From Pseudoalteromonas sp. A601 (GTDB taxonomy: Bacteria; Pseudomonadota; Gammaproteobacteria; Enterobacterales; Alteromonadaceae): a stretch of 47,940 nt of DNA. The position numbers and the translations under genes are program-made. How positions within the stretch are numbered: position 1 is the first letter of the stretch; every line of letters starts with the position of its first letter. The notes under the pieces were generated by a model. That model was not told where the DNA came from. It did no database searches and saw only the letters and a list, made by a program, of their open reading frames with translations. The DNA lies in assembly GCF_002165575.1 (NCBI RefSeq), contig NZ_MXQF01000036.1:1-47940 (forward strand), read 5' to 3'. Below, piece by piece: positions 15,202-24,259 of the stretch.

Positions 15202-15299
15202 ATACTTTACTCTACTTTTTACTCAGCACGACTGCTGTCTTTGAACGGTCGCACATAATAACGTGTAATGCAGTACTTGTAACCTTTTGTAGCACAGAT

Positions 15300-15881
15300 T
15301 TAAACTGGTATGGCTAGCTGATTTGTAAAGTTTTTTATAATGCTGGCAGTTGCGCCCCACAGCAGGCCATGTGAAGTTGAAAACCCTTCAAGGGTGAGCG
15401 TTTTGCCAAAACGTTGAAAAGGTATAGGTTGCCAGTTGTCAGTGTTAATTAATGCGCTAATTGGAATTAAAAAGCTTGCTGCGACCTCATTAGGATCTTC
15501 AAGCCATTGCGTATGTGGGTTTAATACTCCAACAAATGGCGTGATAGTGAACCCGGTTAACGTTGCATACTCAGAAAGTTGCCCAATTACATTAACATGA
15601 GTGCTGTTAATATTAAGCTCTTCATATAATTCACGTAGTGCGGTATCGCGTAAATTTTTGTCGTTTAATTCTCGCTTTCCACCAGGTAAACAGATCTCCC
15701 CAGGGTGGTGTTTTAAATAATGAGGGCGTTTACACAGTAAAATATGTGCGCTGTTATTTATGTCGATTAAAGGCAACATAACAGCACTGGCACGGCGTGT
15801 TTTTTGTGGGTGCGTAATTAAAGGCTGTGAATTGGCAGCAACACTCAGCTGAAAACGGGCCAGTATTTGTTGGCTGTTCAC
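15300..15881 (-). CDS. nudL: CoA pyrophosphatase, Nudix hydrolase NudL
   Basis: This 193-residue Nudix protein has the stretched CoA-type signature: RPHYLKHHPGEICLPGGK comes before the box, then the box runs through ALRELYEELNI with metal-binding glutamates. The spacing from GG to RE equals that of E. coli NudL. The enzyme cleaves CoA and its derivatives to 3',5'-ADP and phosphopantetheine. It begins 6 bases after pabB and precedes sdaA, as in E. coli, so it is almost certainly co-transcribed with pabB. Confidence 0.9.
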   Translation of the reverse strand: MNSQQILARFQLSVAANSQPLITHPQKTRRASAVMLPLIDINNSAHILLCKRPHYLKHHPGEICLPGGKRELNDKNLRDTALRELYEELNINSTHVNVIGQLSEYATLTGFTITPFVGVLNPHTQWLEDPNEVAASFLIPISALINTDNWQPIPFQRFGKTLTLEGFSTSHGLLWGATASIIKNFTNQLAIPV

Positions 15882-15887
15882 GGTATT

Positions 15888-17234
15888 TTACTTCAGTAAT
15901 GGGAGTATTTTATTTACTTTATCGTATGTTTCTTGGTATTCCAAGTCAGCTTGTGAATCAGCTACTATGCCGCCGCCTGCCCAACAGTAAATATGTTGCT
16001 TATGGCAGACCAAGGTACGAATAGTAATACTGGTATCCATGTTGCCACAGGCACTTAAATAGCCAATCGAGCCACAGTAAATACTGCGGCGGTGGGGTTC
16101 GAGTTCTTCAATTATTTCCATTGCGCGAATTTTAGGTGCGCCGGTAATTGAGCCGCCAGGAAACGCAGCATGAAGTTGATCAACAGCAGTTTTACCCTCA
16201 GCTAATTGGGCCGTCACAGTGCTGACTAAATGATGCACTGCAGGAAAGCTCTCAATGGCAAACAGCGAAGGGACGCTTACAGTGCCAGGCTTTGCGACTT
16301 TACCTAAATCATTACGTAATAAATCAACGATCATGACATTTTCGGCACGGTCTTTATTTGAGCGTTGTAACCGAATTGCTTGTTGTTGATCAGCTGATTC
16401 ATCGGCGCAGCGGGGCAAAGTGCCCTTGATTGGTTTTGTTTGAATTTGTCCGTCATTAATGGCAATAAAGCGTTCTGGCGAGATTGATAAAATAGCGCCA
16501 TCGGGGTGATTGATAAAACTTGAAAATGGGGCTTTATTCGCTTCTCGCAAAGTACAATATGCTTGCCAAGCGCTGCCTTTATATTGTGCGCTAAAACGCT
16601 GAGCGAGGTTTATTTGGTAGCAGTCACCGCTTTTTAAATAGGCTTGGATTTGCGCAAACTTATCGGTGTATTGCGCTTTGCTCATGTTAGATGACCACCT
16701 TTGTGTTATTTCAAAAGGGGGGCGCTGTTTGGCTGTATCGTCTAAGGCCGACAAATAAAGCGCTAGTCTATCTGTATTTGGTTGAGCGATATAAAACCAT
16801 GTGCTTTGTTGTTTGTCGTAGATGAGTGCATCAGGGTATAGACCGACTGCTAGTTGTGGCATATCAATATCATTAATTGCATTTTCAGGCAGTTTTTCAA
16901 TTACACGGCCAAAATCATAACCAAAATAGCCAAGCCAACCTCCGTTAAATGGCAGCTCAGGGTGGGCTTTAGTGTCATTAAGTTTATTTAACTGAGTTTG
17001 CAATACGGTAAAACAACTTTGCTCAGTTAATTGATTATCCACAAACACCTGATTGTTTTTCACTTCTAAGCGCATTAATGGCGCGATAGCGATGATATCA
17101 AAGCGGCTATTTTCATGTTCACTATTGGCAGAATCTAGGAGTACGGCATAAGGTAAATCACAAAAATAGCTAAAAACCTCGGCACAATTGAGCGATATGT
17201 CTAATTGAATGCAGGTTTTATGTTGTTTTATCAT
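15888..17234 (-). CDS. pabB: Aminodeoxychorismate synthase component I
   Basis: This 448-residue chorismate-utilising enzyme makes 4-amino-4-deoxychorismate from chorismate and ammonia (folate pathway), working with a glutamine amidotransferase PabA that is not in this window. The motif PIKGTLPR contains the lysine that distinguishes PabB from anthranilate synthase (PIAGT). The chorismate-site signature PGGSITGAPKIRAMEII and the CGSIGYLS motif are intact. It leads the pabB-nudL-sdaA cluster and is divergent from fumarase, with 159 bases between them. Confidence 0.95.
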   Translation of the reverse strand: MIKQHKTCIQLDISLNCAEVFSYFCDLPYAVLLDSANSEHENSRFDIIAIAPLMRLEVKNNQVFVDNQLTEQSCFTVLQTQLNKLNDTKAHPELPFNGGWLGYFGYDFGRVIEKLPENAINDIDMPQLAVGLYPDALIYDKQQSTWFYIAQPNTDRLALYLSALDDTAKQRPPFEITQRWSSNMSKAQYTDKFAQIQAYLKSGDCYQINLAQRFSAQYKGSAWQAYCTLREANKAPFSSFINHPDGAILSISPERFIAINDGQIQTKPIKGTLPRCADESADQQQAIRLQRSNKDRAENVMIVDLLRNDLGKVAKPGTVSVPSLFAIESFPAVHHLVSTVTAQLAEGKTAVDQLHAAFPGGSITGAPKIRAMEIIEELEPHRRSIYCGSIGYLSACGNMDTSITIRTLVCHKQHIYCWAGGGIVADSQADLEYQETYDKVNKILPLLK

Positions 17235-17354
17235 CTATTTTTTACCCTGAAAAACTGGCTCGAAACGGGCTGGGAGGGTATCATAAGTTAAATTTTTTTG
17301 GCAGCGTTTAGTTGCCTATTGCGTTACAAACCACCGTCACCGGTTTGATTTATG

Positions 17355-17373
17355 TTACGTGTATAATACGTAA
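17355..17373. promoter_or_regulatory. Palindromic operator overlapping the fumarase -10 box
   Basis: TTACGT and ACGTAA are perfect inverted arms around GTATAAT, which contains a consensus -10 hexamer (17362-17367). A protein bound to the arms would cover the promoter. The arms match the TTACGT...ACGTAA pattern upstream of leucine dehydrogenase (19077-19096). The pattern resembles operators of LiuR, the regulator of branched-chain amino acid catabolism. Regulator identity is inferred. Confidence 0.5.
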
Positions 17374-17393
17374 AAGTAACTTAAGGAACCCCT

Positions 17394-18920
17394 ATGAGTA
17401 CTATCCGTCAGCAAGACTTCATTGATAGCATTGAAGACGCTTTACAATATATTTCGTTTTATCACCCACTTGATTTTGTTCAAGCACTCGAAAAAGCGTA
17501 TAACAAAGAGCAAAGTAAAGCTGCTAAAGATGCCATTGCACAAATTCTAATTAACTCTCGCATGTCAGCTGAAGGTAAACGCCCGCTTTGCCAAGACACA
17601 GGTATCATCACGTGTTTTGTAAAAGTAGGTATGGATGTTAAATGGGATAAAACAGACTTAACGGTACAGCAAATGGTTGACGAAGGTACTCGTCGTGCTT
17701 ACTTAAATCCAGATAACCCGTTACGCGCATCAATTGTTGCCGATCCTGCTGGCACACGTAAAAACACCAAAGACAATACCCCGTCTGTTGTACACATCGA
17801 TTTAGTACCGGGTGGCGAAATTGAAGTAATGGTTGCTGCAAAAGGTGGTGGCTCTGAAAATAAAACTAAAATGGTTATGCTTAACCCATCGGATGATGTG
17901 GCTGCATGGGTTGAAAAAACATTACCAACAATGGGTGCTGGCTGGTGTCCGCCGGGCATGCTAGGTATAGGTATTGGTGGTACTGCAGAAAAAGCAGCGG
18001 TACTTGCTAAAGAATCACTAATGGATCCGGTTGATATTCACGAGCTAATTGAGCGCGGCGCAGAAACAACCGAAGAAAAAATGCGTTTAGACATTTTTGA
18101 GCGTGCGAATAAATTAGGTATTGGTGCACAAGGCTTAGGTGGTTTAACTACAGTAGTTGATGTAAAAATTAAAACTGCGCCGACTCATGCTGCGTCTAAA
18201 CCTGTGGTTATGATCCCTAACTGTGCAGCAACACGTCACGTGCATTTTACCCTTGATGGTTCAGGCCCTGCTGATTTAAAAGCGCCAAAACTTGAAGATT
18301 GGCCAGAAGTAACGTTCGAAGTAGGTGAGGGCACTCGTCGTGTTGATTTAAACACCCTAACCAAAGAAGATACGCAAGAATGGAAAATGGGTGAAACGGT
18401 ATTACTTTCGGGCACTATCTTAACGGGTCGTGATGCTGCGCATAAACGTCTGCAAGATATGATCAACTCAGGTGAAGGCTTACCAGAGGGTGTGAACTTT
18501 GATAATAAATTTATTTATTACGTAGGCCCAGTGGATGCCGTAGGCGACGAAGCGGTTGGTCCGGCTGGCCCTACAACTGCTACTCGTATGGATAAATTTA
18601 CCGATATGATGCTAGAGAAAACGGGCATTGTGGGCATGATAGGTAAAGCTGAGCGCGGTCCAGCTACTGTAGAGTCGATTAAAAACAACAAGTCTGTTTA
18701 CTTAATGGCTGTTGGTGGCGCTGCTTATTTAGTGTCTAAAGCAATTAAAAAAGCACGCGTTGTGGCATTTGAAGATTTAGGGATGGAAGCCATCTATGAA
18801 TTTGAAGTAGAAGATATGCCAGTAACCGTGGCTGTTGATAGCGAAGGCGCCAACGCGCATACGCAAGGCCCTGCAATTTGGAAAGCTAAAATAGCCGAGT
18901 TAGATAGCAAATTAAAATAA
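17394..18920 (+). CDS. Class I (iron-sulfur) fumarate hydratase
   Basis: This 508-residue class I fumarase interconverts fumarate and L-malate in the TCA cycle. Cluster cysteines are seen at Cys66 (PLCQDTG), Cys185 (GWCPPGMLGIGIGG) and Cys277 (IPNCAATRH). The C-terminal beta domain has the motifs VLLSGTILTGRDAAHKRL and GPTTATRMDKF. It is shorter than E. coli FumA/FumB (548) because the N-terminus is compact, as in the marine and Gram-positive branch. AAGGAACCCC lies before the ATG. It stands alone, with its -10 box inside a palindromic operator. Confidence 0.93.
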   Translation: MSTIRQQDFIDSIEDALQYISFYHPLDFVQALEKAYNKEQSKAAKDAIAQILINSRMSAEGKRPLCQDTGIITCFVKVGMDVKWDKTDLTVQQMVDEGTRRAYLNPDNPLRASIVADPAGTRKNTKDNTPSVVHIDLVPGGEIEVMVAAKGGGSENKTKMVMLNPSDDVAAWVEKTLPTMGAGWCPPGMLGIGIGGTAEKAAVLAKESLMDPVDIHELIERGAETTEEKMRLDIFERANKLGIGAQGLGGLTTVVDVKIKTAPTHAASKPVVMIPNCAATRHVHFTLDGSGPADLKAPKLEDWPEVTFEVGEGTRRVDLNTLTKEDTQEWKMGETVLLSGTILTGRDAAHKRLQDMINSGEGLPEGVNFDNKFIYYVGPVDAVGDEAVGPAGPTTATRMDKFTDMMLEKTGIVGMIGKAERGPATVESIKNNKSVYLMAVGGAAYLVSKAIKKARVVAFEDLGMEAIYEFEVEDMPVTVAVDSEGANAHTQGPAIWKAKIAELDSKLK

Positions 18921-18936
18921 GTTGTTATTTACTGCT

Positions 18937-18963
18937 GCGGTATTCAACACTGTTGAATACCGC
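18937..18963 (+). terminator. Hairpin after the fumarase gene, no T run
   Basis: GCGGTATTCAAC and GTTGAATACCGC form a perfect 12-base stem with a 3-base loop. No T run follows, so it may protect the transcript's 3' end or be a factor-dependent stop rather than a classic intrinsic terminator. Confidence 0.55.
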
Positions 18964-19319
18964 AAACAGCTCTTACCAGTTGCTCTAAAACCCTCGTAAT
19001 CTCCTCAAACCACTATATTTAAAGCTATATAAGCGATTTTTAGATTGTAATATTTACTTTACACTCAATGATTATCTTACGTGTACGTAAACGTAATAGT
19101 TACTCATCTCTCCTGTTTAACATAATAAATTTGTATTTTTGGCTTGTTTTGAATTAAGTATTCCTTGAAGTCTGGTTTTGTGATTTCTTTATGATGTGTA
19201 AGTATTTTGCTTGGTTTTATCATCTCATATAGTGGTAAGGCGCAATTTGAAGTGATAAAGTCTTGGCAATTTCAGCGCTCATACCCTCTCACGGGTAATA
19301 AATTTCGGAGTAAAATAAA
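18964..19319. other. Long leader of leucine dehydrogenase
   Basis: About 350 bases without a gene. It contains the TTACGT-type operator at 19077-19096 and ends in CGGAG, 12 bases before the GTG start. A 73-residue frame starting at 19207 has no ribosome binding site or protein-like character. Confidence 0.5.
19077..19096. promoter_or_regulatory. Operator of TTACGT/ACGTAA type upstream of leucine dehydrogenase
   Basis: TTACGTGTACGTAAACGTAA contains overlapping ACGT units, with outer arms TTACGT and ACGTAA. It shares its first nine bases (TTACGTGTA) with the fumarase operator. A LiuR-type regulator is the most likely ligand because leucine dehydrogenase belongs to branched-chain amino acid breakdown. 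No regulator gene is in the window. Confidence 0.55.
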
Positions 19320-20360
19320 GTGGCTGTGTTTAATCAAGTTGACTTTGATAACCATGAACAAGTGGTTTTTTGTTCAGATAAAGAATCAGGCCTACGTGCA
19401 ATCATTGCCGTGCATAATACTAACTTAGGGCCTGCTGTTGGTGGCTGTAGAATGTGGGATTATGCCAACGATGATGATGCGATAGTCGATGCATTGCGTT
19501 TATCAAAAGGTATGACTTATAAAAATGCCGTTGCACGCCTGCCGTTTGGTGGGGGCAAGTCGGTGATTATTGGTAATGCAAAAGAAATTAAATCAGAACA
19601 ACTATTTCGTGCCTTTGGTCGTCAATTAGAGCGTTTAAGTGGTAGTTACTATTCTGCTGAAGATGTAAACATCACCTGCGCTGATGTGGCTATTATGAAT
19701 AAAGAAACTAATTATGTACTTGGCCTTGAAGGTAAAAGTGGTAACCCATCTCCTTTTACAGCTTATGGTACGTTTTTAGGTATTAAAGCGGCGTTACAGC
19801 ATCAACGCGGGCATCAAGATTTAAGCGGCGTTAAAGTAGCCGTGCAAGGCTTAGGCGCGGTTGCTTATGGTTTATGTAAACATCTACATGAAGCGGGTGC
19901 AACATTATTTGTTACTGATATAAATCAGGCTGCAATTGATAGAGTAGTCAATGATTTTGCGGCTACTGCCGTGGGTATTGATGATATCTATGACTTAGAT
20001 GTTGATGTATATGCACCGTGTGCACTGGGCGCAACGGTTAATGATAATACTATCCCGCGTTTAAAAGCGACAATCATTGCAGGGTGTGCAAACAACCAGT
20101 TAGCAGAGTCTCGCCATGGTGAAATTATTCGTGAAAAAGGCATTTTATATGCACCAGATTATGTAATTAACGCTGGTGGCATTATTAATGTTTATTATGA
20201 AACTGCACCAGAAGGTTATTCTGAAGAGGCATCTAATAAGCATGTTGAAGGTATTTTTACGACCTTGACGGAAATTTTTGCTCGTAGCGAAAAAGAGCAA
20301 AAATCTACGCATCTTATTGCTGATGAACTGGCACAAGAGATCATTGCTAACGGTCTTTAA
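19320..20360 (+). CDS. ldh: Leucine dehydrogenase (Leu/Val/Phe dehydrogenase family)
   Basis: This 346-residue NAD-dependent amino acid dehydrogenase turns leucine and other branched-chain amino acids into their 2-oxo acids and ammonia. Substrate-site Lys68 (GMTYKNA) and catalytic Lys80 (PFGGGKSVI) lie at the same positions as in Bacillus leucine dehydrogenase, and Asp115 (SAEDVNIT) is in place. The Rossmann motif VQGLGAVAYG binds NAD. The start is GTG at 19320, 12 bases after CGGAG. An intrinsic terminator follows. The long leader carries a TTACGT-type operator. Confidence 0.92.
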   Translation: MAVFNQVDFDNHEQVVFCSDKESGLRAIIAVHNTNLGPAVGGCRMWDYANDDDAIVDALRLSKGMTYKNAVARLPFGGGKSVIIGNAKEIKSEQLFRAFGRQLERLSGSYYSAEDVNITCADVAIMNKETNYVLGLEGKSGNPSPFTAYGTFLGIKAALQHQRGHQDLSGVKVAVQGLGAVAYGLCKHLHEAGATLFVTDINQAAIDRVVNDFAATAVGIDDIYDLDVDVYAPCALGATVNDNTIPRLKATIIAGCANNQLAESRHGEIIREKGILYAPDYVINAGGIINVYYETAPEGYSEEASNKHVEGIFTTLTEIFARSEKEQKSTHLIADELAQEIIANGL

Positions 20361-20396
20361 GTACTCTAGCAAATTTTAAACGTATTTTTGCTTATG

Positions 20397-20421
20397 AAGG
20401 CGTGCGGATGCGCGCCTTTTT
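20397..20421 (+). terminator. Intrinsic terminator after leucine dehydrogenase
   Basis: AAGGCG and CGCCTT arms enclose a GC-rich loop and are followed by a T run interrupted by one C. Confidence 0.8.
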
Positions 20422-20478
20422 CTTTATAGCTTTATAGAATCAAGCTACACTTTAGTTTTACCGTTCACAAAAATTATA

Positions 20479-21117
20479 ATGACTCCTATTGATTTAAATA
20501 ACTGGCCACGGGCTCAACATTTTGAGCTTTTTAAAAGCTTTACCCAACCATACTTTAATGTTTGCATTCAATTAGATGTACAGCAGTTATATCAATATTG
20601 TAAATCTCACCAGCATTCATTTTTTCAAAGCTATATATTTTTAGCACTACGTGCCTGCCATCAGTATCAGCCGATGCAGTTGCGCATTGTTGATGATAAG
20701 CCTATACAACTCCAAAGCACGCGAGCCAGTGTTGTAGAGCTGGCGGCAAATGACACCTTTAGATTTAGTTACTTTAACGCCTATGATGACTTTTCAACGT
20801 TTGCTAAACATGCTCATCAAGTGAGTGAGTCAACTAAGCAGCAGTCGTTATTTTCTTCAGCTTTTGCTAAAACAGAAGGCCAAGCTGATTTAATTCATAT
20901 CTCTGTATTACCTTGGTTGGACTTTACTAGTTTTTCCCATGCGCACCACCAAGGTACAAGCTTAGGTATTCCTAAATTAGTCTTTGGTAAATACAATTCT
21001 GAGACCGGAAAAATACCACTCTCCATTGACGTACATCATGCTTTGATGGATGGACTACATGTTGCCAGGTTTGTTGATTGCTACACAGAGTGCATTAAGG
21101 CTTACTGCAAAAAATAA
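20479..21117 (+). CDS. Chloramphenicol acetyltransferase-like (CatA-type) acetyltransferase
   Basis: This 212-residue protein of the CAT fold uses acetyl-CoA to acylate a small hydroxyl substrate. The catalytic motif HHALMDG (CAT consensus HHxxxDG) is intact near residue 190, and the N-terminal FN..IQLDVQQLYQYCK and the central FSYF and SVLPWLDFTSFSHA motifs match the CatA branch. True CatA enzymes give chloramphenicol resistance; chromosomal relatives often have unknown substrates, so resistance is not claimed. It stands between ldh and a diguanylate cyclase with its own short leader. Confidence 0.85.
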   Translation: MTPIDLNNWPRAQHFELFKSFTQPYFNVCIQLDVQQLYQYCKSHQHSFFQSYIFLALRACHQYQPMQLRIVDDKPIQLQSTRASVVELAANDTFRFSYFNAYDDFSTFAKHAHQVSESTKQQSLFSSAFAKTEGQADLIHISVLPWLDFTSFSHAHHQGTSLGIPKLVFGKYNSETGKIPLSIDVHHALMDGLHVARFVDCYTECIKAYCKK

Positions 21118-21278
21118 TTACTTATATAAATAGCTTGTTAATGAAATTGAAATTAATACTATGCTAGTATGCTTACTAAGCAGTCAATAATAATGACAAA
21201 AATTAAGTCTAAATCATTATTTAATTAATTTTTTTATAGCTAAATCATTAATTAGTAGTTGGGAAGGCGTTCAATATA

Positions 21279-24164
21279 ATGCTACGTATAAGTGTATTTC
21301 TGTTTTTAATGATTCAATCTGTGTGCTTTGCAAATGATCAGGCGCGCCTTCCTTTAAATGATTACTTTTCTGAAACATGGAACACTCGTTCGGGCTTACC
21401 TCACAATAGTATAAATAGTTTAGCTCAAACCAATGATGGTTATATTTGGGTTGCGACCTGGGAAGGGCTTGCAAGGTATAATGGCCGTGAATTTAAGTTA
21501 TTTACCCGCTCTGAAATTCCTGGTCTGCCAGATTCTGGTTTACGTAGTTTATCTGCTCAAGGGGATGGAAGTTTATATATTGTTGGTGCTCGCGGTGGCG
21601 TAAGTCATTTACAACATGGGCAATGGCATACCAAACCTCAAGCTGAGGCCATGGTCAATCATCTTTTAAAAACCAATACTAACGAACTTTGGCTAGCCCT
21701 TGAGGGAAAAGGCTTAGTGTATCGCGCGGCTGACTCGGATATTGAAACTCATATATTAATTAATTTAAGTGCTTATCGGTTAATTCAAGACCTCAATGGG
21801 GTTGTTTGGGCTGCAACCAGTGATGGTTTATATAAAATAGAAAATAAAAAAGCGCGCTTGATTACTGCTGATATGGGTTTGCCAAGTGATCCTATTTATA
21901 CCTTGCTACTGACACGTCAAGGGCAACTTATAGTGGGTGGTGAAAGAGGGGCATGGAAATTAAGTAATGGTAAGTTTACTCCTGTTCATCAACAGCTCAA
22001 TGATGAATCAATTTCTAGTTTATTAGAAGATGATCATAATGATCTGTGGTTTGGTACTATCAATAACGGTGTTTTTAGGTTGAGTGGTTTTGGCCTTGAG
22101 CATCTTGATGCAAAAGCAGGTCTGCCTGGCAATCGTACTCTTTCTCTGTTACAAGATAGAGAAAACAGTATCTGGGTTGGTACAAATGGTGGGCTATACA
22201 GACTAAGAGAAGCGCCTTTTTCATCGTGGACTAAAAAGCGAGGCTTAGGCTCAGATTATATACGAACGGTTATGTCGCACTCCGATGGCAGTATTTGGCT
22301 GGGCGGCAGTACTGGCTTAAATAGAATGCATAATGATCATATTGAATCATTTTCGCTCGTTGATAGTGACAAACCTTTGTCAGTATTAAGTTTAGCCGAA
22401 GATAACAGCGGTGGTGTTTGGTTAGGGACTTATACTGCGGGTGTAATGCGGGTTTTAAATGGTCAGATTCATACTGTTATTAATCGTGATTCAGGTCTGG
22501 CAAGTAATGAAGTCAGAGCGTTACTGTTTGATAATCAACAGCGCTTGTGGCTTGGCACTGCGACAGGTCTGACACGTATAGAAGTCGATGGTTCACTAAC
22601 ACAGTTTACAACAAAGCAAGGACTCCCTGGTGATTTTATCATGGCGCTGAAGCTTGACTCAAAAGGTAACGTTTGGGTTGGTACTGGGGTCGGGGTCGCA
22701 ATGTTTAATGACACTTTAGGTAAGTTTAAAGGTCAGCTTTTCCCTCGTAAATTTAATGCTGAATACGCGTTTGGCTTTTACTCTCAAAATGAATACATGT
22801 GGATGGCGACTGACCGCGGCCTTATTCGATTTAACATTGATACAGGTGATGTTGCAATGCTAGGAAGAGAGCAAGGTTTGCCTGTTGATAAACTTTTTCA
22901 GATTGTTGCGCAGGGCGATTCTTTTTGGCTTTCAAGTAATCGTGGAATCATTCAAGTCAATCAGCATCAAGTTAATGAATTATTAAACAACTCACAGCAT
23001 CAAGCTAATGCCTTACATTATCAAATGTACGATGAAGGCGATGGCATGCTTAGTGCTCAGGCAAATGGGGGCTCTAACCCTGCCGCTGTACTGCACAAGG
23101 ATGGCAGTATTTGGTTTGCTACGGCGCAAGGTGCAGCTACTGCATTACCAGAGCGATTAAAACGAGCGTCGCAACTTAAATTACCTACTGTGATAGAAAG
23201 TATTCTCGTCGATGGTAAAAACACACCACTTATAACAAAAGATGAAGCAGTATTATTACCGCCTGGTTCTGATCGTATTTCATTTCACTACGCTGGGCTT
23301 AGTTTTATAATGCCCCAGCGGATAAAGTTTCAAACCAAGTTGTTAGGTTATAATGATAAATGGGTCGACCGACAGCAACTCAACATCACCGAGTATACAA
23401 ATTTGGCGCCCGGTAAATACACTTTTATGGTCAGAGCAGGCTACCCTAATGGACAATGGCAAGAAAACCATAAAGCGTTGGATTTTGTTATTCAGTCATT
23501 TTTCTGGCAAAAACTAAGTTTTAAATTAATGGTATTTTTCTCATTGATTTTGCTGTTCTTTGGGCTTTATAAATACCGCTTATATCACTATAAAAAAATT
23601 GAAAAAGAGTTAAAGCTACGCGTGAAGCAGCAAACTCGAGATTTACAACAGCAAACCGATGCATTTGCTCATCAGGCAAGTCATGATCAATTAACCGGAA
23701 TGCCAAATCGACGTGCATTTGATAATTGGTTAGCTGAAAATTTTGACAATATTAAGCAATCAGGCCAACCACTTAGCATTGCAATTATTGATATAGATCA
23801 CTTTAAACGTATTAACGATAACTGGTCTCATATTGTGGGAGATAAAGTGATATGTGTGATCGCTACTATCTTGCAACAATGCTGTAATGATAATGCAAAC
23901 CAAGTCTCACGTTGGGGAGGTGAAGAATTTACTTTACTTCTACCAAATAAAACGGCCACGCAAGCAGTTGAAATTTGTGAGCAATTAAGAACTGATATAG
24001 CAAATTATGACTTTTCTGCAATTGCAGGAGGGCTTCACGTAACCGTGAGTTTTGGCGTCGCAGATTCGAGTGTGGTTGATGAATATGACAGATTACTAGC
24101 CAGTGCGGATCAAGCACTTTATAAAGCAAAAAACAATGGGCGGAATCGAGTTGAAGTAACTTAG
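21279..24164 (+). CDS. Periplasmic beta-propeller sensor diguanylate cyclase
   Basis: This 961-residue inner-membrane signalling protein starts with a signal peptide (MLRISVFLFLMIQSVCFA). It is followed by about 600 residues of two-component-regulator propeller repeats (recurring D..G..WVGT/WLGT..GL motifs), then a Y_Y_Y immunoglobulin-like domain (about 630-720), one membrane helix (about 750-765), a coiled coil (KEL..RVKQQTRDLQQQTD) and a GGDEF domain with an active GGEEF motif at 880-884. It should make cyclic di-GMP in response to a periplasmic, perhaps sugar-like, ligand. No RxxD inhibitory site precedes GGEEF, so product inhibition is probably absent. It is a single-gene unit. Confidence 0.92.
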   Translation: MLRISVFLFLMIQSVCFANDQARLPLNDYFSETWNTRSGLPHNSINSLAQTNDGYIWVATWEGLARYNGREFKLFTRSEIPGLPDSGLRSLSAQGDGSLYIVGARGGVSHLQHGQWHTKPQAEAMVNHLLKTNTNELWLALEGKGLVYRAADSDIETHILINLSAYRLIQDLNGVVWAATSDGLYKIENKKARLITADMGLPSDPIYTLLLTRQGQLIVGGERGAWKLSNGKFTPVHQQLNDESISSLLEDDHNDLWFGTINNGVFRLSGFGLEHLDAKAGLPGNRTLSLLQDRENSIWVGTNGGLYRLREAPFSSWTKKRGLGSDYIRTVMSHSDGSIWLGGSTGLNRMHNDHIESFSLVDSDKPLSVLSLAEDNSGGVWLGTYTAGVMRVLNGQIHTVINRDSGLASNEVRALLFDNQQRLWLGTATGLTRIEVDGSLTQFTTKQGLPGDFIMALKLDSKGNVWVGTGVGVAMFNDTLGKFKGQLFPRKFNAEYAFGFYSQNEYMWMATDRGLIRFNIDTGDVAMLGREQGLPVDKLFQIVAQGDSFWLSSNRGIIQVNQHQVNELLNNSQHQANALHYQMYDEGDGMLSAQANGGSNPAAVLHKDGSIWFATAQGAATALPERLKRASQLKLPTVIESILVDGKNTPLITKDEAVLLPPGSDRISFHYAGLSFIMPQRIKFQTKLLGYNDKWVDRQQLNITEYTNLAPGKYTFMVRAGYPNGQWQENHKALDFVIQSFFWQKLSFKLMVFFSLILLFFGLYKYRLYHYKKIEKELKLRVKQQTRDLQQQTDAFAHQASHDQLTGMPNRRAFDNWLAENFDNIKQSGQPLSIAIIDIDHFKRINDNWSHIVGDKVICVIATILQQCCNDNANQVSRWGGEEFTLLLPNKTATQAVEICEQLRTDIANYDFSAIAGGLHVTVSFGVADSSVVDEYDRLLASADQALYKAKNNGRNRVEVT

Positions 24165-24204
24165 CCTCAATCAGCTCCCTGATAAATTTATAGTAAAAGA
24201 TTGA

Positions 24205-24227
24205 AATATGACTTTAGCGGTCATATT
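24205..24227. promoter_or_regulatory. Palindrome in front of the mtfA-like gene
   Basis: AATATGAC and GTCATATT are perfect 8-base arms with a 7-base spacer, 33 bases before the start codon. It could be an operator; the protein is unknown. Confidence 0.3.
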
Positions 24228-24259
24228 AATAACTTAGTCTTTTCTCAGCGAGCCTGCTA

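Noticed and set aside
19207..19428. Small frame before leucine dehydrogenase
   Set aside because: No ribosome binding site, no recognisable peptide, and it overlaps the dehydrogenase start in another frame.
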